NCBI RefSeq assembly: GCF_016862915.1
Contig: NZ_BONW01000030.1
Location: 62,001-126,000, forward strand
Reading direction: 5' to 3'
DNA: 64,000 nt
Origin: Plantactinospora endophytica
GTDB taxonomy: Bacteria; Actinomycetota; Actinomycetes; Mycobacteriales; Micromonosporaceae
Shown here: positions 15,979-24,658 of the stretch, one piece after another
How positions within the stretch are numbered: the first letter of the stretch is position 1
Layout of the letters: each line of letters starts with the position of its first letter
The notes under the pieces: model-generated
What the model was told of the DNA's origin: nothing
The model's input: the letters and a program-made list of their open reading frames with translations, nothing else
The model's database searches: none
Translations under genes and position numbers: made by a program

Positions 15979-17703
15979 ATGAGCGATCACCAGGCGCCGC
16001 CGATCCCGGCGCAGCCCGCGTCGCCGCCTCGGCCGGGCAGCCTCGATCCGCGCGAACTCGGCTTCACCCCACAGCGTCCGGTGCCCTGGCTGGCGCCGCT
16101 GCTGCTGATCAGCACCGGGCTGCGTACGCTGCTCGCCCTGCTCTTCGGCGCCTACCTGGACAAGCGGGAGCTACAGAACTCGCTGCCCAGCGAGGTGACC
16201 CGGCAGGTCGGCCCGGACGGGGACCTGTGGCTGGACTTCGTGGCCGACCTCGGCGACGGGTTCAACGCCACCTACTCGGTCGCCTACCTGCTCTCCCGCC
16301 CGGAGTTGACGGTCGACGGGCACCGGCTGCCCCGGGGCCAGATGCTGCTGATGGGCGGCGACCAGGTCTATCCGACGGCCAGCGGCGAGGCGTACGAGAA
16401 CCGGTGCAAGGGGCCCTACCAGGCGGCCCTGCCGCAGGCACCGGTCGACGGCCCGCGCCCGGTGCTCTACGCCGTACCCGGCAACCACGACTGGTACGAC
16501 GGCCTCACCGCCTTCCTCCGGCTATTCGCCCAGTCCCGGGCGAGCAACATCGGCGGCTGGCGTACCCCGCAGAGCCGGTCGTACTTCGCCGTGGAGTTGC
16601 CGGCGGACTGGTGGCTGTTCGGCCTGGACGGGCAGTCCGGGGTCTACCTCGACGACCCGCAACTGCGCTACTTCGAAGAGGCGGCGAAACGGCTCACCCC
16701 CGACTCACGGGTGATCATCGCCGTGCCGGAGCCGTCCTGGGTCAAGGCCGTCGACAAACCCCAGGAGTACGACACCCTCGACTTCTTCATCCGTACCCTG
16801 ATCGCCCCCACCGGCGCCCGGGTCCGGCTGCTGCTCTCCGGCGACCTGCACCACTACGCCCGGTACCGGGGGCCGGACCGGGACCTGGTCACCTGCGGAG
16901 GCGGCGGCGCCTACCTCTATCCGACGCACAAACTGCCGAAGCGGATCGAGGTGCCGCCGAAGGACACCCTGGTCCGGCGGGCCAGCACCAGCGAGCCGTA
17001 CGCGCTCGCCGGCCGCTACCCGGAGCCGTCCCGGTCCCGACGGTACGGCTGGGGAATCTTCGGCCGGCTGCCGCTGCGCAACCCCGGTTTCACCACCCTG
17101 CTCGGCGGGCTGCACACGCTGCTGATGCTCGCCATGGCCGGGGTGGTCGCCCCGCGCTCCGAGGCGACGGCACAACGGCTGTTCAGCATCCCGCTGGCCA
17201 TCATGCTGCTCGTCACGGTGCTCGGTGCGGTCTTCTTCGCCAAGCCGCCCAGCGCCAGCGGCAAACGGCACGCCCGGAACTGGATCCTCGGGCTCTGTCA
17301 CGGGTTCGCACACATCGGGCTGGCCGCCGCCGGTACCTGGATCTGGCTCCAGTTCTTCTTCCACGCCTGGCCGTGGCCGCTGCCGGTGGTCGCGGCGGCC
17401 GTGGTGTACGGGCCGATCGCCGGCCTGGTGTCCAGCCAGCTCACCGCGCTCTACCTGCTGGTGGCCGGCTCGTTCGGGGTCAACCTCAACGAACTCTTCG
17501 CCGGCCAGGGCATCGAGGACGCCAAGTGCTTCCTCCGGCTGCACATCGCCGCCGACGGTACGCTCACCGGCTATCCGGTCGCGGTCGACCGGATCTGCCG
17601 CGACTGGCGGGCCGACCCGGAGGGCGCACCGGACGACGCCTGGTTGACGCCGACCCAGCCACTGCCGTTCCGGCTCGCCGAGCCTCCGTTCACGCTCCGC
17701 TGA
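15979..17703 (+). CDS. Membrane-associated metallophosphoesterase
   Basis: The 574-aa protein carries the calcineurin-like metallophosphoesterase motifs in order: ADLGDGF (~residue 90), MGGDQVYP (~130), PGNHDWYDG (~170) and SGDLHHYARY (~290). These supply the two-metal site. One N-terminal hydrophobic segment (residues ~35-55) and about five C-terminal TM segments (~370-535) anchor it in the membrane. The substrate is unknown. It stands alone between the tRNA gene and a DUF397 gene. Confidence 0.85.
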   Translation: MSDHQAPPIPAQPASPPRPGSLDPRELGFTPQRPVPWLAPLLLISTGLRTLLALLFGAYLDKRELQNSLPSEVTRQVGPDGDLWLDFVADLGDGFNATYSVAYLLSRPELTVDGHRLPRGQMLLMGGDQVYPTASGEAYENRCKGPYQAALPQAPVDGPRPVLYAVPGNHDWYDGLTAFLRLFAQSRASNIGGWRTPQSRSYFAVELPADWWLFGLDGQSGVYLDDPQLRYFEEAAKRLTPDSRVIIAVPEPSWVKAVDKPQEYDTLDFFIRTLIAPTGARVRLLLSGDLHHYARYRGPDRDLVTCGGGGAYLYPTHKLPKRIEVPPKDTLVRRASTSEPYALAGRYPEPSRSRRYGWGIFGRLPLRNPGFTTLLGGLHTLLMLAMAGVVAPRSEATAQRLFSIPLAIMLLVTVLGAVFFAKPPSASGKRHARNWILGLCHGFAHIGLAAAGTWIWLQFFFHAWPWPLPVVAAAVVYGPIAGLVSSQLTALYLLVAGSFGVNLNELFAGQGIEDAKCFLRLHIAADGTLTGYPVAVDRICRDWRADPEGAPDDAWLTPTQPLPFRLAEPPFTLR

Positions 17704-17795
17704 CCCGGCTGGCTACCGGCGGCGTACCGCCGGTTCTCGGGCCGGCGCGACGGCGGCGACAGCGACGGCAACGGCGTGCAGCACACCGACGACGG

Positions 17796-17987
17796 TCAGG
17801 CGGGCCGTTTCGCCAGGCCGACGAAGCTCCGCCACTGCTCCGGCCCGAAGGTCAGGACGAACCCGTCCGGGTCCTTGCTGTCCCGCACCAGTACGAGACC
17901 GGGAAGGTTGTCCGCCACCTCGACGCAGGCACCGCCGTTTGAGCTACTACGACTGGACTTCCGCCAGGTCGGCTCAGTTGTGCTCAT
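17796..17987 (-). CDS. DUF397 domain protein, 63 aa
   Basis: The product has the DUF397 signature (WRKSSRSSSNGGACVEVADN, then VLVRDSKDPDG and a W near the end). It closely resembles the first DUF397 protein at 323-502. Its regulator partner should lie directly upstream on the minus strand, but only the last 35 codons of that gene survive (17974-18081). The DUF397 gene is therefore an orphan. Confidence 0.9.
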   Translation of the reverse strand: MSTTEPTWRKSSRSSSNGGACVEVADNLPGLVLVRDSKDPDGFVLTFGPEQWRSFVGLAKRPA

Positions 17988-18081
17988 CGATAATCCTCAG
18001 GATCAGGTCTCGGGACTGGCCACACGGGAGCACGAGGCCACTCAGACCTTCCCACGTCCGCTCAAGTTCGCCTACCTCCTC
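17974..18081 (-). pseudogene. Remnant of an XRE/DUF5753 regulator (C-terminal 35 codons)
   Basis: On the minus strand the frame ending at 17974 reads ELERTWEGLSGLVLPCG and then QSRDLILRIIDEHN before its stop. This matches the C-terminus of DUF5753 regulators and aligns with SRDLIVRMANEQ of the window's first gene. It overlaps the start of the DUF397 gene by 14 bases, as expected for the pair. Upstream of 18081 the similarity is lost, and the frame is closed by a stop about 100 bases further on. No helix-turn-helix is present. Confidence 0.7.
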
Positions 18082-18309
18082 GGCACCTGGCACCGGGCAG
18101 GCTGGCGATCCTCTACTAGGTGCCCCGGCGCCGCCGATAACCCCGCTCGTAGCGATCAGCCCTGCCCTTCCGGCTCACCGAATGCCCACGCTCCGCCGAC
18201 GCACCGCCCCGGAGGACAGACAGTTCATTATCTCGTAGCGTTTGGCCGGCCAGGGCGAGCGGAAAGCTACGGGATCATGAGATGGCGGCGGGTCAGCCGG
18301 GGCAGGGTG

Positions 18310-19158
18310 TCAGCCGGCGTAGTGTTCGTCGTGGGCCTTGCGGGGGCCGCAGACCGAGGCGCGGCTGCACGAGCAACGCGAACCGTCGGCGTCCATCCGG
18401 ACCACCACCGCGTCGCGCGGCACGCTGTGCCCGACCACCCGACCGGTACCCTCCGGAGTGGACACCCGCGACCCGACCGCCGGGGCCGACGCCTGGAACT
18501 GCTGGTACAGCGGATGCTCGTATTTGAGGCAGCACATCAGCCGGCCGCAGGCGCCGGAGATGCGCAGCGGGTTGAGCGGCAGCTCCTGGTCCTTGGCCAT
18601 CCTGATGGTCACCGGCTCGAAGTCGGTCAGGAAGGTGGCGCAGCACAGGTCACGCCCGCAGGAGCCGATGCCGCCCTGCACCCGGGCCGAGTCCCGGGCG
18701 GAGAGCTGGCGCAGCTCGACCCGGCAGTGCAGCGTCGCGCCCAGGTCCCGGACCAGGGATCGGAAGTCGACCCGGTGCGGCGCAGTGAAGTAGATGGTCG
18801 TCCGGGAACCGCTCGATCCGCCGGCCGGCGCCGACTCGATGACGTGGTCGACGGCGACCACCTTCATCGGCAGCCCGTGCTCCCGGATCAGCCGCTTCGC
18901 GGCCACCTTCGCCTCGGCCTTGCGCTTGCGCAGCATCTCGTCGCGGCGCAGGTCCTCCTCGCCGGCCAGGCCGGCCAGCCGGGGAAAGCCGCTGGTGTCC
19001 TCCGACACCCACTGTGCGGCCCAGACGCACTCCGCCACCTCGGTGCCCTCGTCGGTGGGGACCAGCACCCGGTCACCGACCGCCGGCTTCAGCTCGCCGG
19101 GGTCGAGGTAGTAGAGGCGGCCGTAACGGTTGAAGCTGACCGCGCACAGCATGCCCAT
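18310..19158 (-). CDS. ricT: PSP1/YaaT family protein, RicT-like
   Basis: The 282-aa protein is a PSP1-domain protein with the two cysteine clusters typical of RicT/YaaT: GSCGRDLCCATF and SGACGRLMCCLKYE. In Bacillus RicT works with RicA and RicF in an Fe-S-containing complex that supports RNase Y activity. Actinobacteria have the PSP1 protein next to holB, as here, and its role there is less clear. A C-terminal extension contains more cysteines (SRCSCSRASVCG). AGGGTGA precedes the ATG. Confidence 0.9.
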   Translation of the reverse strand: MGMLCAVSFNRYGRLYYLDPGELKPAVGDRVLVPTDEGTEVAECVWAAQWVSEDTSGFPRLAGLAGEEDLRRDEMLRKRKAEAKVAAKRLIREHGLPMKVVAVDHVIESAPAGGSSGSRTTIYFTAPHRVDFRSLVRDLGATLHCRVELRQLSARDSARVQGGIGSCGRDLCCATFLTDFEPVTIRMAKDQELPLNPLRISGACGRLMCCLKYEHPLYQQFQASAPAVGSRVSTPEGTGRVVGHSVPRDAVVVRMDADGSRCSCSRASVCGPRKAHDEHYAG

Positions 19159-19286
19159 GCGCTCACCCTACGACGGATCCGACCATCCGCCGAACCTCGT
19201 CCCGAGCCCGACCGGTCGGCGGCCGGGTCGGTATCCCCGGCCGACCCGACCGGCCCACCTGCTGACCTACTCACCGAGAGTGCCGC

Positions 19287-19961
19287 TCAGCGGACGACGT
19301 GCCCGCCGTCGGGGCTTACGGTCGGGGTGTCCGGTGGGCGGTAGGTGGATTCGTCCAGTTCCGCAGCCCACCGCTGGGGCAGCGCCTCTGCCCGGTCGTA
19401 CGCCTCCGCGACCGTGGCCAGGATCCGGGCGCCGATCTCGGCAGCGGCCGACCCGACCGGCAGTCCCTCGGGGGCGACACCGGACGGGCCGTGTTCGCCG
19501 ACCCGGGCGGTCACCACGGTCACCGCCTCGGCCGAGCCGAGCAGGTCGGCGAGGGTACGCGCGAGCGCGTAGCGGGTGCCGGCGATCCACTCGGCGACCG
19601 CCGCCGCGTACGCCGCCGTGGCGTCGACCCGGCCGGTCAGCTCGACGAGGTGGTCCGCCATCCCGGTGCGGTGTGCCGCGTACGTCTCGGCGGCCGGCCC
19701 CTGCCACGAGCCGCCGTCGACCAGCACGGCCCCGGCCTCGGCGTACCCCCGGCGCAGGTCCCCGGTCACCTCCCCGGCGGCGTCCAGCGCCCCGGTGCGC
19801 AGCCCGAGCACCGCCTGCACGGCGTCGCCGGGAAGCACCCGGAGCCGGCGGAGCAGTGGCCAGATCCGGTGCCCGGCCGGCGCCCCGGTGGCGGCGAGCA
19901 CGTCGTCGACCCGCCCGGACAGTTCGACGGCGGGCTCCGCGAGCTGGTCCAGGACGTCCAT
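19287..19961 (-). CDS. WXG-type helical protein (possible type VII secretion substrate)
   Basis: The 224-aa protein is almost entirely helical and contains a WxG-like turn (GGSWQGPAAETYAAH, residues ~85-100) between long amphipathic helices, as in WXG100/LXG-type substrates. It begins with ATG preceded by GGAGG and overlaps the stop of the EspC-like gene by one base. No ESX secretion machinery lies in the window. The function is inferred from gene order and the WQG motif only. Confidence 0.65.
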   Translation of the reverse strand: MDVLDQLAEPAVELSGRVDDVLAATGAPAGHRIWPLLRRLRVLPGDAVQAVLGLRTGALDAAGEVTGDLRRGYAEAGAVLVDGGSWQGPAAETYAAHRTGMADHLVELTGRVDATAAYAAAVAEWIAGTRYALARTLADLLGSAEAVTVVTARVGEHGPSGVAPEGLPVGSAAAEIGARILATVAEAYDRAEALPQRWAAELDESTYRPPDTPTVSPDGGHVVR

Positions 19962-20266
19962 CACACCTCCTCCGGCTGCCGGCGGTACGCCTCGACGTCG
20001 ACGTCCGCGTACGCCTGGTCGGCGATTCGCAGCGCGGCTGCGGTGTCGGTCAGCCGCTCGGCCGTCGCCGTCAACTCCCGGGCCCGGTTGTCGAGCGCGG
20101 TCGACCACTGCCGGTGCAGCATCGCGCCGACCTCGCCGAGCCGGCCCGACCCGTCGGCGGCGAAGGCGCTGCCGTCCGGCCCGGCGTACGGCAGCCGGCG
20201 GGCGAGGTCGGCGAGAGTGCCTGCCACGCTGTCGAGCCGGCCGGCGAGGTCCCGGAGGCGGTCCAC
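19961..20266 (-). CDS. EspC-like small helical protein (type VII secretion target family)
   Basis: The 101-aa product resembles the excreted EspC/ESX-1 substrate-like family: paired helices (RLRDLAGRLDSVAGTLADLA; LHRQWSTALDNRARELTATA) and a C-terminal tail with YADVDVEAYR. It starts with GTG directly after the stop of the YbaB-like gene (no gap) and overlaps the WXG-like gene, so the three genes form one tight operon. Confidence 0.65.
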   Translation of the reverse strand: MDRLRDLAGRLDSVAGTLADLARRLPYAGPDGSAFAADGSGRLGEVGAMLHRQWSTALDNRARELTATAERLTDTAAALRIADQAYADVDVEAYRRQPEEV

Positions 20267-20593
20267 TCATGCCTCCGTCAGCCGGCGGTACTCGCCGAAC
20301 GTCTCGGTGTGCAGCTTCTCCCGGGCCCACCGGGCGGCGTCGTCGGCCGCTGCGATGGCGGCCCGCACCGAGCGGGCCACCTCCGGCCCGCTCCGGAGCT
20401 GGAGCGGTCCCAGGAACCGCACGTCGCTGACCGCCCCGCCGGCAGTGACGATCAGCTCGACCAGCCCGTCCGGGGACCGGACGGTGACCTCGACCCGTTG
20501 GATCGCCTGGTCGAACTCGGCCTGCAGCGCTTCGATGCGCCGGTAGCGCTCGATCGCCTCCTCGACCCACGACTGGTCGATCTCCCGCGTCAC
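20267..20593 (-). CDS. YbaB/EbfC-family nucleoid-associated-like protein
   Basis: The 108-aa protein shows the YbaB pattern: an N-terminal helix, then VEVTVRSPDGLVELIVTAGG and a basic helical C-terminus. YbaB/EbfC proteins bind DNA as dimers, but in actinomycetes such paralogues also accompany WXG100 and EspC-like genes with unknown function. GTG start with GGGAGG upstream. First gene of the three-gene operon. Confidence 0.75.
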   Translation of the reverse strand: MTREIDQSWVEEAIERYRRIEALQAEFDQAIQRVEVTVRSPDGLVELIVTAGGAVSDVRFLGPLQLRSGPEVARSVRAAIAAADDAARWAREKLHTETFGEYRRLTEA

Positions 20594-20682
20594 CGGCAGG
20601 TCCTCCCGCTTCCGCCCCGTCGGTTCACCGAATGTGAAAGCTTGACTGCGTTACGGCACCGAACCGTACCGGCCGGCCCGCC

Positions 20683-20698
20683 CGAAGGGAACCCTTCG
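20683..20698. terminator. Short hairpin between holB and YbaB operon
   Basis: A perfect 7-bp stem (CGAAGGG, loop AA, CCCTTCG) lies in the 218-base gap downstream of holB. It may terminate holB transcription or sit in the leader of the next operon. Confidence 0.35.
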
Positions 20699-20811
20699 CC
20701 CCAAGATCTCCCTGATCAGCACAGAACTCCCGCGCAGTCCAGAATGCAGAATCGGCAGTAGGGAGTCAGCGGCAGCGGTACGGGGTCGGCGGTCGGGCGG
20801 GACGGCGTCGG

Positions 20812-22053
20812 TCAGCCGCGCCAGAGGGCGAGCATCATCGCCTCGACGGCGATCCGTGGCTTGACGTTGGTCTCGATCGCCGTACGGCAGCCCAGCACCG
20901 CCTCCAGCCGGCGCAGGGTGCTCTCGGCGGTCCACTTCCCGGCGGCGGTACTGGCGATCGGGGCGACGTCGGTGTGCACCGGCTCGACGGGGGCGCGCAG
21001 CGAGACGGTCAGCACGTCCCGGTAGAAGCCGGCCAGGTCGACCAGGGCCCGGTCCAGCGCGTCCCGCTGGGCCCGGGTGGCCCGGGACTTCTGCCGGCGT
21101 TCGAGGTCCTTGATCTGCCCGGCGGCGCCCCGGATCGCGCCCGCCGCGCCCCGCCCGGTACCGCCGGCACCGAGCGCCGTCTCCAGCGCGGCCCGCTCGG
21201 CCGCGTCCGACTCGACCACGGCCGCCGCCGCCTCGGCCTCGGCCGCCTCGATCAGCGCGGATGCGGCGTCGAAGCAGGCCCCGACGCCGGTCAGCTTGCG
21301 CGGCAGGGCGAGTACCGCGTCCCGCCGCTTGCGTGCCTCCGGGTCGTGGGCCAACCGGCGGGCCCGGCCCACGTGTCCCTGCGCCGCCGCTGCCGCCCAG
21401 GCCGCCACGTCCGGCGCGATGCCGTCCCGATCCTGGAGTACGGCCGCCACCGCCTCGGCCGGCGGCTGGCGCAGCGCCACCACCCGGCACCGGGACCGGA
21501 TGGTCACCGAGATGTCGTCCGGGTGCGTCGACGGCGTGCAGAGCAGGAAGACGGTACGCGGTGGCGGCTCCTCCACCGCCTTGAGCAGCGCGTTCCCGGC
21601 CGCCTCGGTGAGCCGGTCGGCATCGGAGATGACGAGTACCTGCCAACGTCCCCCGCTCGGCGTGCTGGCCGCCCGCAGCACCAGGGCCCGCATCTCGCCG
21701 ACCCCGATGGAAAGTCCCTCCGGCACCACGAACCGTACGTCAGCATGGGTGCCGGCCAGTGTCGTGTGGCAGCCGGCGCACTCACCGCAGCCGGTGCCCC
21801 GGTGACATTGCAGCGCCGCCGCGAACGCCCGGGCCGCGACCGACCGCCCCGAGCCGGGTGGCCCGGTGAAGATCCAGGCGTGCGTCATCGCGCTGCCGAC
21901 CCCGGCCCCGTCCGGCGTACCGGCCTCGGGGCTGGCTCCGACGGACATCGCCTCGACGGCGGCGGCCCGGATGGTCTCCGCCGCGGCTGCCGCCCGGCGG
22001 AGAATGTCGACCGCCTCGGGCTGGCCCACCAGGTCGGCGAAGACCTCGGGCAT
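20812..22053 (-). CDS. holB: DNA polymerase III subunit delta'
   Basis: The 413-aa AAA+ clamp-loader subunit has the order expected: P-loop-like GPPGSGRS, a zinc-binding cysteine set (C in CHRGTGCGECAGCH), VISDADRLTEAAGNALLKAVEEPP (Walker B/sensor region) and SRCRVV. The P-loop lysine is replaced by arginine, in line with delta' not hydrolysing ATP. The start overlaps the stop of the upstream MFS-Tmk fusion gene, so tmk and holB are coupled, as is common in bacteria. Confidence 0.93.
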   Translation of the reverse strand: MPEVFADLVGQPEAVDILRRAAAAAETIRAAAVEAMSVGASPEAGTPDGAGVGSAMTHAWIFTGPPGSGRSVAARAFAAALQCHRGTGCGECAGCHTTLAGTHADVRFVVPEGLSIGVGEMRALVLRAASTPSGGRWQVLVISDADRLTEAAGNALLKAVEEPPPRTVFLLCTPSTHPDDISVTIRSRCRVVALRQPPAEAVAAVLQDRDGIAPDVAAWAAAAAQGHVGRARRLAHDPEARKRRDAVLALPRKLTGVGACFDAASALIEAAEAEAAAAVVESDAAERAALETALGAGGTGRGAAGAIRGAAGQIKDLERRQKSRATRAQRDALDRALVDLAGFYRDVLTVSLRAPVEPVHTDVAPIASTAAGKWTAESTLRRLEAVLGCRTAIETNVKPRIAVEAMMLALWRG

Positions 22054-24527
22054 CAGGGGCGCCGTTCGAGTTCGAAGCCGCCCGCCGCACCACCGGCGCG
22101 CTCCCGCCCGCCCGGCACGCCGTCGGTCCTCCGGGCCTCGTCGGTTGTCCGGGCGGCGTCGGTTGTCCGGGCGGCGTCGGTTGTCCGGGCATCGGCCGGG
22201 TGTTCCGGCTCGCCCGGTGTCTCGACGCCGGCACCCAGTTCCGCCGCCTCCTCGGCGGCGGTCGCCCGTTCCGCCTGGGCCCGCTGCTCGGCCTCGGACA
22301 ACTTCGGCGGGGTCGGCGTGTCCGGCGCGCCGGCCGCTGCCGGATGGCCGGCCAGCTCCGGATCGGCGAGCATCCCGGTGACCCGTTCGGCCACCGCCGC
22401 CGCGAGTTCGTCGGCCGGCCGCGAGGCGTCGAGCACCAGGTAGCGCTTCGGGTCGGCGGCGGCCAGGTCGAGGAAGGCGTACCGGACCCGGTCGTGGAAG
22501 TCGATCGACTCGGTCTCCACCACGTCGGGGTCACCGCCCCGGGCGGCCACCCGGGACAGGCCGGTCCGGGGCTCGATGTCGAGGAGTACGACCAGGTCGG
22601 GCTTGAGGCCGCCGGTGGCCCAGGAGGAGAGCCAGGAGACCTCGTCGACCGGCAGGGTCCGGCCGGCGCCCTGGTAGGCGAGGGAGGAGTCGACGTACCG
22701 GTCGCTGATCACCACGGCACCCCGGGCCAGTGCGGGACGGACCACGGTGGCGACGTGGTGTGCCCGGTCGGCCGCGTAGAGCAGTGCCTCCGCCCGGGGT
22801 GCGAGGGCGTCCGGGCCGGTCGTCCGGCCGAGCACCAGGCCGCGGATCTGCTCCCCGACCCCGGTCGCGCCCGGCTCCCGGGTCACCACCACCTCGTGCC
22901 GCTGCCGACGCAGCGCCTCGGCCAGCCGGCTCACCTGGGTCGACTTGCCCGCTCCCTCACCGCCCTCGAAGACCACGAAGGCACCGGTCGAGGCGAACGG
23001 CTCGGCCGGGAAGAGCGGCCGGCCCCGGATCGAGCCCCAGAGGTCGGGCAGCACCGGTACGCCGGGCTTGTCGTCCATCTGGCGGAACGCCTTGATGCCG
23101 GTGAGGATGCCGGCCGCCCCGGCGACCAGCAGCAGCAGTCGGGTCGAGGAGACCGAGATGCCCAGGTCGGCGATGCGCAGTTGCCGGGAGCCACCGACGC
23201 CGACCAGCAGGCTGCTCACCGAGATGGCCAGGATCAGCACCAGTCGCGTCCCGGTCTGCACGACGGCGAAGACCCGGCCGCGTACCTCGTCGGCGATCTC
23301 CCCGCCGAGCAGGGTCGTACCGGCCAGGAAGGCCATTCCGGCGCCCGCGCCGACGAGTACCGCGCCGAGGATCGCCATGGAGAGATGGATGGAGCCGGCC
23401 AGCATCAGCACCGAGGCGCTGGCCAGCACGATGCTCACGCCGAACCAGCGGCGCCGGGACATCTCCCGGACGATCATCGGCCCGAGGCCGATGCCGAGCG
23501 AGAGCCCGAGGAAGATCGAGCCGAAGAGCAGGTAGAACGCGGCGTCACCGGCGGCCAGCGACTTGGTGAAGAAGTTGGCCGTACCGATCACCACGCCGCC
23601 GCCCGCGAAGGCACCGAAGATGCCCAGCACCAGGCCACGGACCAGCGGGGTCTTGCCGATGAACTTCCAGCCGTCGACGAACTGCCGCAGCACGCTCTGC
23701 TCGGCCTGCTCGACGCTCTCCCGGCGGCCCCGGCGACCGCTGATCTCCCGGATGCCGAAGAACACCACCAACGCGGTGGCGAGCCGGCTCAACGAGTTGA
23801 AGTAGAGCGCCAACTGGGTCGGGTCGGCCCAGCCGGGCGGCGGGCCGCCGGAGGCCGCCCGGATGCTCCGGTCGAGTACGGCGATGCTCACCGCGGCCAG
23901 CACGGGGGTGAGCCCGTACGTGGTGATCAGCGTGAGCTGGTTGGCCATCTCCAGCCGGGACCGGGGGATCAGGTTCGGGACCGCGGCCTCCTTGGCCGGG
24001 ATCCAGATCAGCGTGATCGCCTCGATCAGGAAGGTGGCGATCGCCGCCCAGCCGACCACCAGGCCGCCGCCGACGTCCAGCAGGGCGGCGAGCGGGATCG
24101 AGGCGAAGAGTACGAACCGGAGCAGGTCGCAGATGACCATCGTGTAGCGGCGGTCGAACCGGTCGGCGAGCACTCCGGCGACCGGGCCGAGCAGCAGGGC
24201 CGGGAGCAGTCGTACCGCGATCACGGCGCCGAACGCGAGACCCTTGGCGGTGTCCCCGGTGACCTGGCTGGAGGCGAAGATCGAGGTGGCCAGCAGGCCG
24301 AGCCAGTCGCCGAACGAGGCGGCGCCGAGCACCAGCCAGAGCCGACGGAACGGGCGGATCCGCAGTACCGAGCGGAGTGCCTGGTAGCCGGTCCGGTCGA
24401 CCGGGCCGGTGCCGGACGAGGGCGTGCCCGTGTTGGGCGGCTGCGTGGTGCGCTCCGCGCTCCTGTCGTTCTCGTCGATGGCCGTACCCCTCCGCGCCCC
24501 GGCCCATGGCTGGGCTCCCCCGAGCAC
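22053..24527 (-). CDS. tmk: Fusion of MFS transporter and thymidylate kinase
   Basis: Residues ~45-470 form a 12-TM major facilitator domain (GVLADRFDRRYTMV after TM2). Residues ~513-735 form a complete dTMP kinase: P-loop FEGGEGAGKST, TREPGATGVGEQIR, the DRYVDSSLAYQGAGR motif and LDIEPRTGLSR. The C-terminal ~85 residues are disordered, with ARTTDA repeats. The kinase makes dTDP in the cytosol; the transporter's substrate is unknown. This fusion is known from Micromonosporaceae. The GTG start at 24527 lacks a clear ribosome site and is uncertain. Confidence 0.9.
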   Translation of the reverse strand: MLGGAQPWAGARRGTAIDENDRSAERTTQPPNTGTPSSGTGPVDRTGYQALRSVLRIRPFRRLWLVLGAASFGDWLGLLATSIFASSQVTGDTAKGLAFGAVIAVRLLPALLLGPVAGVLADRFDRRYTMVICDLLRFVLFASIPLAALLDVGGGLVVGWAAIATFLIEAITLIWIPAKEAAVPNLIPRSRLEMANQLTLITTYGLTPVLAAVSIAVLDRSIRAASGGPPPGWADPTQLALYFNSLSRLATALVVFFGIREISGRRGRRESVEQAEQSVLRQFVDGWKFIGKTPLVRGLVLGIFGAFAGGGVVIGTANFFTKSLAAGDAAFYLLFGSIFLGLSLGIGLGPMIVREMSRRRWFGVSIVLASASVLMLAGSIHLSMAILGAVLVGAGAGMAFLAGTTLLGGEIADEVRGRVFAVVQTGTRLVLILAISVSSLLVGVGGSRQLRIADLGISVSSTRLLLLVAGAAGILTGIKAFRQMDDKPGVPVLPDLWGSIRGRPLFPAEPFASTGAFVVFEGGEGAGKSTQVSRLAEALRRQRHEVVVTREPGATGVGEQIRGLVLGRTTGPDALAPRAEALLYAADRAHHVATVVRPALARGAVVISDRYVDSSLAYQGAGRTLPVDEVSWLSSWATGGLKPDLVVLLDIEPRTGLSRVAARGGDPDVVETESIDFHDRVRYAFLDLAAADPKRYLVLDASRPADELAAAVAERVTGMLADPELAGHPAAAGAPDTPTPPKLSEAEQRAQAERATAAEEAAELGAGVETPGEPEHPADARTTDAARTTDAARTTDEARRTDGVPGGRERAGGAAGGFELERRP

Positions 24528-24658
24528 ACTCTAATCGCGGTACGGATCCGCCCCGACCCCGACATTCCCCGGAACCGGAGCCTAGGGGGCGTCCCGGACG
24601 CCATGCCGGGAGATGCGAGACGGTTTCGCATTCTTCCCCGGGGGGTTAGCGTGCTCGG

